A stretch of DNA of 64,000 nucleotides from Heterobasidion occidentale (taxonomy: Eukaryota > Basidiomycota > Agaricomycetes > Russulales > Bondarzewiaceae), in contig JBCAQO010000005.1 in NCBI GenBank assembly GCA_039111635.1, positions 1,364,001 through 1,428,000 on the forward strand, given 5' to 3'. This document shows, piece after piece, positions 1-13,240 of this stretch; position 1 is the stretch's first letter, and every line of letters starts with the position of its first letter. A program made the position numbers and the translations under genes. Under the pieces are notes generated by a model, which was not told the origin of the DNA, did no database searches, and saw only the letters and a list, made by a program, of their open reading frames with translations.

Positions 1-731
1 TATCTTGATCACATATGGAAAAGGCATTCGCGATGTGAAGTTGAAGCAGATTATCTCCATGATAAATCTCTCTATCCCAAGAAGACGCTGTCTGTCATTT
101 TCCACGACCTAACGATTGATATCACAAAAAAGCACAGATAGTCAGAAGTATATTTATTGGACACCTACGGCAGGGTCCATATCGATTTCTCCAGCTATAG
201 ATTTAGACTTGGCCGCTTGTTCTGGAAATCGGACAACGTATCCCACCATGAGCAGTTCTCGGGGTTTTTTGAGCGTGTCGTGCATCTTGGTCGAGACATA
301 AAGTGCAGCGAGACAGACGTCCTACAGGAAACGTATATGAGTATCAGAGGAAGAAGTAGTGATGATGGCAGAGCATTCACATAGTATAGAAATCCTTCCA
401 TTGGGAAGAATAGGTGAAATCTGTGGTACAAATTCTGCGCAGTCGCAATGGTCTTTCTTGGGCTACGAGGGGGTTTGGCTTCAGCTCGGTATATCATTCC
501 TACCACGGAAGAATCAAAACGAGGACATACGTACAAACCGACCCTCGCCCCGACGGCCTCTATGAATGCACATGCCTGTTGTCTTCCCTTTTCTGCTTTC
601 GCGATCGTATATTTTCCGCGCTGCCGCTCGGACAATACTTCAACCTCCACGGGGGTGTAATAAGGGTGGTGATTTTGAGTCTGCGGTAGCGGAAAATGCA
701 AGGGTGAGTCGCGATATGAACCCGTCTCCAT
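1..731 (-). CDS. CTK2: CTK2-like cyclin (CTD kinase I), 3' end missing
   Basis: Regulatory cyclin of the nuclear CTDK-I kinase, which phosphorylates the C-terminal repeat of RNA polymerase II. Four exons can be joined on GT-AG introns: 535-731, 381-472, 169-321 and 1-108. The joined protein reads through the N-terminal HPYYTPVEVE and LSERQRGK blocks, the cyclin-box core TIATAQNLYHRFHLFF, then LAALYVSTKMHDTLKKPREL and RFIMEIICFNFTSRMPFPYV, which is the Ctk2 pattern rather than cyclin K or cyclin L. Reading stays open to base 1, so the second cyclin fold and the C-terminus lie outside the window. The start is the ATG at 731; the frame is also open slightly upstream but only with a GTG. Family assignment is firm, the exact start less so. 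Confidence 0.88.
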
Positions 732-1542
732 GTTTCGTGGTATGTGTCCCAGTCGGGCTCAAGATTGCGAACAGTCACGAATGCGGATTAGAAGGAACTG
801 TTCAAAGCTGTTCACCGCGAAGATCGAGGGTCTGGGATGACGCCGCGGTACGCAACCCGGGCCGTCAGCGCTTCAGTGCTTCAGCTGCCGTCAGCAAGAT
901 GAACCAGTCGATGATCGATGAACCCCTATATTCTCCGTCTCGACAAAGTTGTTGGTGATCCGTACACTTCCGTGAACAACATGTGGCATCTAGACACAAA
1001 CCTGCCGTTTGTCGCGCGGCCTGCGTGCAATATATGAAGATAAACAATCTCCAATAAAAGCTTGGCCGACTGAGATGGAGCATACGAGATTATGAATCTT
1101 TGAAGCTTTGAAGAGTAACTAGTCTGGGATAGGCATGGATAGACATGCAGGCTGGAGCGCTGTGTACTTGGACAAGAAAAGAACATAACCAGAAATAAAA
1201 AAGGGTATGGATAGGACGGAGAAAATGTAGAACATATACATATTTATCAAGGAACGAGTGCGATGGAGTCGATATGTACAAGGAAAGAGATGCCGAGAAT
1301 TCGAAACGCAGAGCAGCTGGAGGGGACAAGATGTTTCTGCGAGTCAAGGTTGCTGTGAGTCAAAGTTGGAAGACGACTGAGGCAGAGAAGAATGTGTTAT
1401 ATGTATGTACATCTAGACAAATTACCCGAGTCAACAAAGGTAGTCGAAAGATGAGAAGAGTACGCATGCATGACACAAAGGACACCGTACCGATCATGCG
1501 CTATAAGCCATATCATAGGGGTAACAAGAAGAGCGAGGCCAA
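732..1542. other. Intergenic: CTK2 upstream region and SCS2 3' region
   Basis: Both flanking genes are on the minus strand, so this holds the promoter of the cyclin gene and the 3' untranslated region of the SCS2 gene. No convincing open frame, RNA gene or repeat was seen. The short open frames here lack family resemblance. Confidence 0.5.
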
Positions 1543-2784
1543 TCAGAAGAATAGATATGTTGTGATGAAGATGAGGAGCGCGATGATAACGACAACTTGC
1601 AATGGCACGCCCTCTGCTTGCAGAACACCATCGTCGTAATACGTCCCCACGTCAGACTCCACCGTTGTTGTACCGTCGTCCGACGTAGGCCTGTGTCGCC
1701 GTCTGAGCTCCGTTGGACTTGTCCCGCTGGATGCGACGGAACTGGGGTCGGGGACAGCAGCAAGCAGTGCGCGGAGTCGCTGGTTCTCGGACTGCATTTC
1801 CTTCAGCTTAGCGAGGAGTTGGGGATTGGGATCGACGACAGGAGGAACGGGGATCGGTACGGGTGCCGCAGGTGGGGTGGGTGGTTGCGGCGTGTGCACG
1901 TTCACGTTTACCACGCCCACGTTGCCGGGGAGCGATTCGGGGACGACAACAGGCTCTTCGTGCACGTCCTCGCGCGCGGCGCTAAAGTCGGCGGGCGGAG
2001 TTAATGAGCGTTGCATGATTGACTCTGCAGGGCGTGCAACTGATGGTGCTCCTCGCACGGTCTCATATCTCTGTAACGTCATCAGCTACAGAAATATAGA
2101 GACCACCAAAGGAGCGCACCGATGGGCCGGGAATAATCATCGAAGGCTGGTTCGCATGGCCTTCATCTTCCTCTTCCACGACTTGTCCGTCTGGCGGCAA
2201 GTACACGACTTTGATCTTTTGAGATTTAATTTTGTCTGGATCCTCGCCTTCGGAGACAGTCCACTAGAGGAATTCAGCAATTAGGCATAGTTTGTTATAG
2301 GGAGTTAGATGCTCACAATGTCGTGTGGGGCTCCCTTGTCGGGCGTGATGAGAGTGCTTTGAATCAAGAATTTGTCCTTGCATTTGACATTGAGCGGAGG
2401 GTCCTCTTTCATGGCCTGAAGCATGACTGAGGCGCTGCGGCTTCAGAGCGCAGCCTTGGAAGGAGGGACGAAACAGAATACCTTGGACTTCCACCGTCTC
2501 TCCTGGTTCCACTGTTCCTGAATTGGGTCGCACGCAATACAACTGGAATAATATTCAGCATCTAAAAGGTGATTGATGGCTCGTGTGCGCGCACTTTGGG
2601 CGCCGTGGTCTTGACTTTGAACGCTACTGGCTGAGCATTGGGGTTGGTTATGGCGAGGGAGCGTTTGACGGTCTGGGTGAGGGGTCCTAGGTAGCATCGT
2701 TCACGACAAATTGGGAGGCAGAGAACAAGCATAGCGCGTACGATTGAACCCTAGAGAATTACTAGGTTGGAGAGTTACAGACAT
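1543..2784 (-). CDS. SCS2: VAP/SCS2 ER membrane tether (MSP domain)
   Basis: Tail-anchored ER protein that binds FFAT-motif proteins and holds ER-plasma membrane contact sites. Exons, approximately: 2743-2784, 2595-2686, 2482-2542, 2317-2426, about 2117-2263 and 1543-2082, joined in frame. The MSP domain shows LTQTVKRSLAITNPNAQPVA, then YCVRPNSGTVEPGETVEVQ, then MLQAMKEDPPLNVKCKDKF, as in fungal VAPs. A proline-rich linker follows, then a short coiled coil (LLAKLKEMQSENQRLRALL) and a C-terminal hydrophobic segment (VVVIIALLIFITTYLFF) ending at the last residues, the expected tail anchor. The start ATG at 2784 gives MSVTLQPSNSLGF, typical of the family. The intron before the last exon would be only about 34 nt, so that junction is the least certain. 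Confidence 0.9.
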
Positions 2785-3602
2785 TGGAGAGAGAAGGAAT
2801 GAAACTGAGGTGATGGTATGTAGTGAGAGAACTGGGATTTGGCACTTGGGAGCGGAGTTGAGAAACTGACATCAGCCAGCATCAGCCGTCCTCAGCCGCG
2901 TGTTCCTCCACGTTGACTACTTTGGTGTTCAATGAATCCACATTTTATAAGGTGCCAACTCTCCAGGCCGCACGCTATGCGCATGCATCACTGCACCTAG
3001 CTGGAGCCCCTATGCAGCAGAATGAGACACTAACATATCCCCGGGGCACCAGGCAGCATGGACAGCGGCTGAGCTATGTACATAGTCGGATGCCGCTTCG
3101 TCGCCTGGTTCAACTTCTATCATCTTGAGAGGGAGGTGTATGTGTATGTGTATTACTGCCGATGATTACACGTACTTGAAGGACAACCGGGTGTCAGTCT
3201 AGAACACTCAGCCAGAGCAAGCTAAGTGACAGCGCATCCAAGTAGATCCTAGTGTTGTCAGGGATCAGCTTCGCTGGCCGACCCGCGGCCAGTGTGAATG
3301 CAAACCAATTTCGGAATTGTTGAAAGGAGATCAAGGGGCTTTGAGGGGATCTACAACATATGCATCATAGATGGATCACCATCTGCGATGGAACTGGCCA
3401 CGAACGCAGCCTTTGTGGGAGCAGACGTTGCGAGCGGGGATTGCCGTGGGAGGGTGGCAGGAAGGAACGGTCAAAATCTGTTCGGGAGTCTCTTAGACAA
3501 CACTTCGATTATCCGAGCATATATCTAGAGCAAAGCAGGCCTTAGCTCCCACATACCCGCCCCCTCCCATCTCTTCCCAGATCCACTCTCCTTCACACCG
3601 CC
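2785..3602. promoter_or_regulatory. Divergent promoter region, SCS2 / YPK1
   Basis: The two genes point away from each other, so this 0.8 kb must carry both promoters. The last 60 bases before the kinase ATG (about 3541-3600) are strongly pyrimidine rich, a common feature of filamentous-fungal leaders. No coding sequence was recognised. Confidence 0.5.
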
Positions 3603-5653
<2,051 letters not shown>

Positions 5654-6083
5654 TCACCCCACTCCGTTCCTGCATTGCTTTCTAGATTGCTCTCGGTTAC
5701 TCGTTGATATACTCTCCTTTTATCATCTCTTCCTTTACATTCACTACCTTATACCACCTGGATAGTAGCTGTTCTATGTCATTTTGTCAATCACTTGCTC
5801 ACCACGTCGCCCTCGATCCACTCATTCGTACAAACCTCTGCCCTATTCATATATATCACATCGTAATTATTCCGTCGCGACTGGTCAGATCTACTAACCA
5901 GTCCGCTCTTAAACACCGATCTTTCGTCTTAGGCTCAGCGGGCTATCCTTGGCCGAAAGAAATAATCATTTCATCATGCAGATCTGAGACTTCCTTCGAA
6001 GAGGAGAACTCAGTGTGCGGCACGTACAGCACAGGTGCATACGCGTACGTGTAAGATAGAACCAGCAGCACACGGCGGCCTGC
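5654..6083. other. Intergenic between convergent YPK1 and permease genes
   Basis: T-rich downstream sequence of the kinase gene followed by the 3' side of the permease gene. Nothing coding or repetitive was recognised. Confidence 0.5.
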
Positions 6084-8660
6084 TCAGGCCACGAGGTAAT
6101 ACAGACGCCATCCATACCCCCACCTTCCTTTGAATCTCATGTCCCGCTCTTCTTCTTCATGTTTGTCCTCTTCGACTTCTACATACTCATCACGGCGCAG
6201 GTCCACAACACTAGTATCGACAGTATCAGTATACCACCATCGGCCTTTGGGGGTCACCAGGTGAGGCGAAGATGGAGCGGGGAGGGGTGATAGGTGCGCA
6301 TTCGATCGCTGTAGAATCGTCCACAACAGGTACATGATGATCATGATTGGGATCTCGATGTAAAACGAGACGAAGTCGACTGCGGAAAAGGTAGGAAAGA
6401 TCGAGGACCAGCCTTGGACTATTGCCAAGATTAGATGATGATGAAAAGGCGAGGGTTATTACATACTGAGGATGAGAGCAGTCACCGAGATGATCTACGA
6501 AATGCATTGCAGGGCGCGTAAGGATGAAGAAGGGTAGAAGGTCAAAGCCCAGGGTACGTACAATGACCGGCGGGCCCCAAGGCCATGTCCAGCCTACACG
6601 GAACTTCATTTCTTCAAGCGGCCGTCCTTGCTTGACCCATGCTTTCCGGAATCTCCACGATGCGATACCGATTGAAAGCCATGCGATCTATGCATATATG
6701 ACCATCCTGTCAATCTACAAGTACCACGAAGTGCAATGGGAAGAGAGTAGTCGACAGAAACAGGGGCAACAGTGATAGCAGAAACCCACCTGGTTTGACA
6801 CACCGACAAGGTTTTGCAGCCACCCCCAAAGCTCGCCGTTGCCAATGAAACTGCTGCCGAAACACAACGCGCTGATACTGCTGGTGGCGAGGAGGGCGAG
6901 GAGGGGCACGCCGTTGCGTGTTGTCCATGCAAAGATAGGCGGAGCTTGAGGTACTGGTGAGGTAGACGCGAGACCATACAAGACGCGTGTGCCCGCAAAC
7001 ATTGCGTGATTACCGGCGGAGATGACAGAGGTGAGGATGACAGCATTCATGAACGATGCGGCGGTATCTGCGTAGACAAAATATTGTTGATAGTTCAGGC
7101 AACAGCATCAGCAAGATGACCTTACTGGAACCGACTTCGTAGAACACAATCGTGAAGGGTGAGGTTGTCGTGCTCTTATTGGAGAGGTTGGGATAATTCC
7201 ATGGGACTACAGAGCTGCATCAATAAGATGAGGGGATGGTTGGTTCAAACACAAATACCATTTAAGCCTATTAACAAGACACTCAAGATGTAGAATAGCC
7301 AGATTCTACGAGCGGGGAGTCAGAAAAAGCGAAACCGATCTGTTTTGAGCTGGTACGAACCGCCAGAAAACAAATTTTACCACCTTGGGCATATTTTTGC
7401 TCGGGTTCTTCGTTTCACCTGCCGTGATACCTAGACTCTCTGTTCCCCCATCTACAAGTCACACAATCGCGTGAGTCATGTATATGTATTGTCGCCGCGA
7501 TCGCTTTCGACATGAAAGTCATTTGCACTCACACGCGAACGAAGCGGTCACGAATACACGCGCAAAGCCGCCAAAGCCTCCAACGAACGGAGCGCCCGCG
7601 ATGCGCCAATTTTCACCCCCGATGTAATGATGCTCACGGTTTACGCCGGCGTTGACGAGGATGCCGATCACGATGAATATGACAATCGTGGCCACTTTCA
7701 AGGAGGAGAGCCAATACTCTATTTGATCGCGCATTAAAATTCCTGATTGTGCATCGCATTCATTCGATTGAAAAGGGCATACCAAGTTCTCCGTATGCCT
7801 TTACATGAATGGCGTTGACCCCTACGAGGAACACCCAAAAGACTAGACTGATGATCCAAGGATGCGGCACGTTCCAGAAACCGAGTACCAGTTGAGCAGC
7901 TGTTAGGTCAGAAGCCACCGACACGGCATCATTGAACCAGTAATTCCAAGAGAGGGCAAATCCGTAAGACGGGGAAAAAAATCGAGTGGCGTATGCATTG
8001 AATGACCCTGGGTGAAACGTGGTGTTGTTTATCAGCGAATGACAGAGTAAGAGAAAGTACAATCAGAAAAGGCTGGTTGAGGATTGCTCGGTGACTAGAG
8101 AAGGAACGTGTACAGGGACCTGAACCCACGCATCGAAATAAGCAGTCGCGGAAACCGGCTGCACGGATTTCCTGGCAATCCAGCGCGCCCACACTTTTAA
8201 ACCTTCCTAAGCGGGACACAGGGACCTACAATGGAACATTCCAAGTTATATATAGTAGAAGTATTTGCTACTAGTGGGTGCCTGTGGGTGCGATATCATG
8301 AGACCATCGCGGCCGCACACTGCGATAGGCCGATGCAGTCCGTTTTCATAGGAAAGGAGAACACGGATGAAGTGAACAAAAGCCTTCGATGCAACGAGGC
8401 CTGTCCGAAGAGAAGTTTCAAGGGTAAGATAGCACGAGACACTCACCAGCGACAGGATACTGGGTGGCCATTTCTCCCAGCAAAAGGAGCGTGATATAGA
8501 CGATGATACTGACGATTCCGTAGCATATGAGCATGCTCGCCGGACCGCCCTGTGCGAGGGATCTTCCAGTACCCAGGAAAAGACCAGTGCCTATGGTGCC
8601 TGCGATGGCAATCATCTGCACCTGCCGCGAGGACAGACCTCGGTGAAGCGTGCCAGACAT
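6084..8660 (-). CDS. Amino-acid permease (YAT/APC family)
   Basis: Plasma-membrane, proton-coupled amino-acid uptake protein. Exon 1 (8447-8660) encodes LHRGLSSRQVQMIAIAGTIG and GTGLFLGTGRSLAQGGP, the first transmembrane signature of fungal amino-acid permeases, and then GEMATQYPVAG. Later exons encode SFNAYATRFFSPSYGFALSW, SLGITAGETKNPSK, ISAGNHAMFAGTRVLYGLAS and the last helices (SFYIEIPIMIIMYLLW), ending in an acidic cytosolic tail rich in Glu and Asp. About ten exons, around 550 residues, which fits the family's 12 helices. The start is the ATG at 8660. Intron 1 (8008-8446, about 439 nt) is far longer than the usual 50-60 nt. The substrate cannot be read from sequence. Confidence 0.92.
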
Positions 8661-9078
8661 TCTGTCCACTGAAGGAATGGCGAGAAAGGCGACGGGGGGT
8701 GCAACAGAGTGGTCAGAACCTTCGCTGTACTGATCGGTCAGAGAGCGAACATTTCTGGGCGCTCAATTGTGCCATAGTGAGCTCCGGAAACGTGATCATG
8801 CTCTGCAGAGAGTAGCGGGACTGACTCCTTGGCGGGCATGTATGGAGTCAAGCGTGAAGGTAGTGGGGCTGCTCGTTAGTGCTAACGTTGCAGACAGCTG
8901 GAACTGTAGGGCATTGCTCCATGCGGACAACGATAGCAACAACTTATCTATAGAAAGGCTCAGTGGATTGGTTGCGCAAGTCTGACGAGCACTGACACCG
9001 AACCTCGCCGAACCCATCACCTCACTTTCCCACGACCTGTGATACTCCTTTCCTTTGGCCCTCTCACCTTGTGGTACG
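8661..9078. promoter_or_regulatory. Divergent promoter region, permease / G-patch gene
   Basis: About 420 bases between two genes transcribed away from each other. It must hold both promoters. No clear TATA box, repeat or RNA gene was identified. Confidence 0.45.
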
Positions 9079-10248
9079 ATGGCCACAGTCACCCACTACA
9101 TTCGCTCACACTATGACCCCATTCGCGACCGAGAACGCTTACAGCTTGAGACGGGGCAAACTCTAGACGAGCCGGACCCACACGACGAGGAGGAGGATCC
9201 GTGGCAGACAGAGTCCACGTTCGGCGTGCGACGTCGCCTAGCCAGTGCCCCTCGCTTTGTTCGCGCGACGTTTCCTTATGATGAATGGGGGAATGTACTC
9301 ATTAACTCCCCTGAGCCTGTGCAGAACACTGAACAGGATGAGAAACCGCAGGATCTGGCAAGCTGGTATAGGACGCTGACCCAACGCACTGACCAGAAAG
9401 ATACCCCTCCAGCCAAGATCCCCAAATCATCTAGTGTCTGCCTACCATCTCCATCGAATTCGCGCTCTCTCACGTCGACAGCTCGCGCGGGAAAGCGAAA
9501 AGACCGCGATTGGTTCATCTTACGCGCGCTCGCGCAGTCGGCATCGGCCTCGACCCCTGCACCCTCGAGCACTCTGGCTGATATCCTTTCCAGAGACCCA
9601 CCAGCCGATCAGCCCTTGAAACCCCCTGTATTCTTACATCTTGGGCCATCGAACAGGGGGTGGGCGATGCTGCAGAGACATGGCTGGAACGAGGGCGAGG
9701 GGCTAGGCAGAGGTGTCGCCAGGAGAGGCGACGTAAGGTTAGAGAGTCTAGAAGGGGGTCAAGGTTCAGGGTCGAAAAGGCCGGAAGTTCAGGTTCACAA
9801 TATAGAGGTCAAACGGGAGGAGATTACAGTGGATGAGGGCATCGTTGAGGTAAAGGATACCCAGGTGATCGACCTCACGCTCTCCGACTCAGAGAGTGAA
9901 TATGATGAGGATATCGAAATCATATCTTCCTCTTCCCCTCCGCCACAGCAGCCTGATGCGATAGTCCACGATCGTACCTCTCAAAACGCCCTTCTTACTC
10001 CAATCGCGACCGTCCTCAAATCTGACCGCCTTGGCATTGGTCTGAAAGCCAAAACCGAAGGTCCGTATCGCGCCTCCATCAAGCGGGTTACGCATAACGC
10101 CGCTGCGCTCCAGGCGCATGTTCAAGCTGGGGAGGAACTCCGTCGGACAAAGACCCTGGTGGGGAAAGGGAGGAGGGGGTTTGAAAGGCTGCAACGAAAG
10201 GAGAGGGAACGGCGACAGGAAATGCTGGCTTATCTCAATCATAACTAA
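9079..10248 (+). CDS. G-patch domain protein, intronless
   Basis: Single open frame of 389 residues starting MATVTHYIRSHYDP. The G-patch core lies near residues 188-218 (NRGWAMLQRHGWNEGEGLGR), followed by an acidic stretch (SDSESEYDEDIEI) and a C-terminal block SDRLGIGLKAK with basic, Arg/Lys-rich residues. G-patch proteins generally bind and switch on DEAH-box RNA helicases in splicing or ribosome assembly, so a nuclear RNA role is likely. The second conserved block after the G-patch recalls the GPANK1/yeast Cmg1 type, but I cannot settle which orthologue this is. An upstream in-frame ATG at 9055 would add eight residues. Being intronless is unusual among its neighbours. Confidence 0.85.
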   Translation: MATVTHYIRSHYDPIRDRERLQLETGQTLDEPDPHDEEEDPWQTESTFGVRRRLASAPRFVRATFPYDEWGNVLINSPEPVQNTEQDEKPQDLASWYRTLTQRTDQKDTPPAKIPKSSSVCLPSPSNSRSLTSTARAGKRKDRDWFILRALAQSASASTPAPSSTLADILSRDPPADQPLKPPVFLHLGPSNRGWAMLQRHGWNEGEGLGRGVARRGDVRLESLEGGQGSGSKRPEVQVHNIEVKREEITVDEGIVEVKDTQVIDLTLSDSESEYDEDIEIISSSSPPPQQPDAIVHDRTSQNALLTPIATVLKSDRLGIGLKAKTEGPYRASIKRVTHNAAALQAHVQAGEELRRTKTLVGKGRRGFERLQRKERERRQEMLAYLNHN

Positions 10249-10615
10249 CAGCCGACAGATAGATGAGCAAACCTTCCTTTGTATAGGTACAGGCCGGCTT
10301 GTACTTGGAAGGATGTAGTCTTTGGAATATACAATACAGTAAAATACACTTTGAGACGTTCAAGCCAATAATGAAAACGCGTTTTAACAGAAAGAAGAAC
10401 GTAAATGTCGTGAAGTAGATGAAGAAAAAGTCTAAGCCGTTGTGCATAAGTAAACACTGTCGTTAAGCAAACTGTTTGTCGAAGACAGCAGGTGGCGCAG
10501 AGAACAGATATGATACATTAAAGTTGACCAAGTTTCCCTCCAAACTCGGTTTTGAAAAGGGCATAAGGTACTTACATAGAAATGATACTTCCTGTTTTGT
10601 CGACAGCACCCAAGG
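10249..10615. other. Intergenic between convergent G-patch and F-box genes
   Basis: AT-rich stretch between two converging 3' ends. No gene or repeat was recognised. Confidence 0.45.
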
Positions 10616-12582
10616 TCATGAGAAGGTCGACTCGCCCCATGGCCCCCTCGAGGTATCGCACTTCACCTCCGCAACGTATAGTCGGAGCCATTGGATCATC
10701 TCCTTACTGATCTGGTGACAATGAGTGAGGTCGATGCTCTTCAGACGCAGTGGCCACGTGAGAGGCACCGATGTCTTCGGTGGTGCTGAGTGCGAGCGGC
10801 CCAGAGTGGAAGGTTGCGATTGCGATTGCGATTGCGATGGGTTTAGGTGGCGACCGGATGTGACGGCGACGGAGGTGGAGTATGTTCTCGGCGCAGGGAG
10901 GTAGAGTGTGGAGCTCGCATTTAGCTGTGGGTACGCGCGAGAATGTGGTGGTAGTCGCGATTCTACAAATGTGCGTAAGGCGTCCCAGTCCAGTGAGGTA
11001 CAGCCCTCGAGACTCAGGCTTTCTAGCTTTGGACAAACCCACGTCTGCACCACGGATGGTACTGAGAGGCCCTGCACGCCGCAGGAGGGTCAGCAAAGAG
11101 GTCACGTAGGTCATCGGAGCTTACGCACCTTTAAAAAACTAGATGAGGCATCCTCGACATCGATAAGCTCCAAGGTAAGAAGAGAAGGCACGCGCCCAAG
11201 AAGCTTCGCCAGCTCGAGCTCGCTGAACAGGGACGTCTCGATTCGGAGGCGCCGTAACGGTAACGACGTCAGAGACTGTCGTTTCAAATGTCCCAACAAC
11301 GATGTGACGTCGTCCATGTAGCACAAGTCTACCTTCTCTAAGGCGGGGAAGGATAACTGGCTAAGGACAGCCCGCGTGCGGTTGATGCCGGCATAGTAAA
11401 ATGAGATCTTCGTGAGGCGCTGCAGAAGGATGGCGCGGGACGAGTATCGTTTATCTGAGGTGGGCTCGTGGTCGTATGCCTGGCACGTCTCTGCATCAAC
11501 ATCCGACATATTCCGCAGAGCTAGGTCCTCCAAATCTGGGCAAGCGCGCAAGATGTCGAGAATGACAGCGACCGAAGGTGATAATTCATTCCAGTATCCC
11601 CCTAGTTCCAAAGAACGGAGCCCATTGACTACAGAAACGTCCCAACCGAAATTAAATGAAGTCAACGAGCAAGTGCTCAGGCTGGGCAGGTGGCCTCCGA
11701 AAAGGGGAAGCGGGGGAAGCGAGTAGTGATCTTCCTGCACAGAATGGAAAATCTTGACCTGCAAAGCTCGAGCTTGAGGGCGGGATCTTGACAACGAGCG
11801 AGTGCCGCATGAGCTTGGGGTCGATTGGGTACAACCAGACGAAATGTCTTCCATCGCCATATAGACGGCTGTAGGAGATCCATAGCGTGAACGACTGTCT
11901 CCATCGTTCTGTCGCCACACTCCATCTGCGGGCTGAAGTTGATACAGATGTCAAGAGGTACTGATTTCGACCGTGCCAACTTCCGCCGAGCCTTGTCCAA
12001 GGAATCGTGGTTGCTCACCAAGATGCGCGACCACAGAACCGGGGTATTGACAGCCACGTCCAGCCAGTAGTGGCAGACGAGCATGAGATTCGCCAGCATC
12101 AGCGGATCCTCCTCCTCCATCTCTAACGCCCCGATTGCGAAAATTGATGCGAGTAGCTCGCTTGGAAGGCGCTGGATGGGAGATCGCAGACGTACAGCTT
12201 GCTCAAGGCGGGACTCTAGCCTCTCGCGCTCCGTCATGAGCGATGCCATCTTGGACTCCAGACTAGAAATCGCCTCTCGTAGATGGGGGATCGATTGCTC
12301 CACCATTCCGCGTGCGCTTCGAGCGAGTTGCACGCTATGTGAATATGCGCCGCGTGTCGCCAATGCTCCAGTCGCTTTGCCCAGCGAGACGCTCGAAAAA
12401 GTGTTCGACTTGGGGCATGCATCTATAGGTGGCCGACGACGTGTCGGATGGTGAGAGTGTGGCGGGATAGAGTGATCATGGGGTGACGTGGTCGCGTGCT
12501 GTATCTGCTTCGACCTTATGCCATCTGCACGATTGGGGGAGGGAAATGCGATAGGATCAGGCTCAGAACCAAATCGGCGCAT
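10616..12582 (-). CDS. F-box/LRR protein, apparent frameshift
   Basis: Member of the large Agaricomycete F-box family that selects substrates for SCF ubiquitin ligases. An N-terminal coiled coil (REAISSLESKMASLMTERER) precedes the F-box (IQRLPSELLASIFAIGALEM, then VCHYWLDVAVNTPVLWSRIL); leucine-rich repeats follow (YWNELSPSVAVILDILRACP, LEKVDLCYMDDV). The last exon carries ESLSLEGCTSLDWDALRTFV and IDLTHCHQISKEMIQWLRLY. The reading frame breaks near 11763-11765: upstream reads ARCQDPALKLEL and downstream must read LQVKIFHSVQEDHYS in another frame, as if one T were lost from a T run. A 76-nt intron could bridge the gap but would remove a conserved stretch. A hexamer repeat near 10815-10840 encodes SQSQSQSQ. 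The start is taken as the first ATG in frame, 12582; an upstream exon is possible. Confidence 0.75.
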
Positions 12583-13240
12583 ATAACGGGAGATCGGGGT
12601 TGGCGGGGCATGATGAGGGGGCGTCTTGGAAGTGTAGAGTCGGACAAGGGCAATTGTCCTTATAGCCTTCGAAGAAATTGATCTCGGCGTAGGCACTGCG
12701 ACCCGCTGGCGCCTGTGGGTCCACGCTGGCTCGATCTATGAACAACGAGCAAGCACTGAAGCTTGATTCTTGTTCAACCTGAAACGAGACATCGTTACTC
12801 CGAATTCCCGACAGGGTTGCCACAACGTACCTTGAGCCTCGAGCATGATTGACGAGCTCGGAGGGATACCAGGGATGGGGTGGAAGACGTGATGGAGAAG
12901 GCTTGTTTTATGGTGTCCGACGAATCTCACGATGATAAAGAGCATTTTGGCTCCCGTGTTTATGGCATGCACGAGGCGGAAGGCGTGTCGACCTTCGAGC
13001 GGGGCGAGCCATCGAGAAGCGCTTGTGGGTGACTGCAACGTGGGTCGTCGCAACGGGACGGACTGAACACGAGGAGGGGAACGAGGCAGATGGATGCAGA
13101 CCCACCCATCCTTTCGCGCGCAAACCCGACCACACCAGTCCGCCTACCTGGCTCCTCCGTGCCTACCCGCCTCCGGTCCCTTATCTGCTGGCCCTCCCCG
13201 CCATTCATTTCATATACAGCTACTCTACGTCTCTTTTATT
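12583..13240. promoter_or_regulatory. F-box gene promoter region and PQ-loop gene 3' region
   Basis: Both neighbours are on the minus strand. The open frame of the F-box gene extends upstream to about 12696 without an ATG, so an additional 5' exon may lie here. Nothing else was recognised. Confidence 0.4.

Noticed and set aside
1826..2284. 152-residue plus-strand open frame over the SCS2 gene
   Set aside because: Glycine/threonine-rich shadow of the proline-rich SCS2 linker on the opposite strand; no start context or family match.
8080..8200. Possible tRNA or snoRNA inside the long permease intron (GGTTCAGGTCC on the minus strand)
   Set aside because: The B-box match is imperfect and the arms do not pair as a tRNA.
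11690..11850. A 76-nt intron (gttgta to tttgcag) that would bridge the F-box frameshift
   Set aside because: It is in frame but would delete the conserved VPNRPQAHAALARCQ stretch and uses a weak donor; a lost T is simpler. Kept as an alternative.
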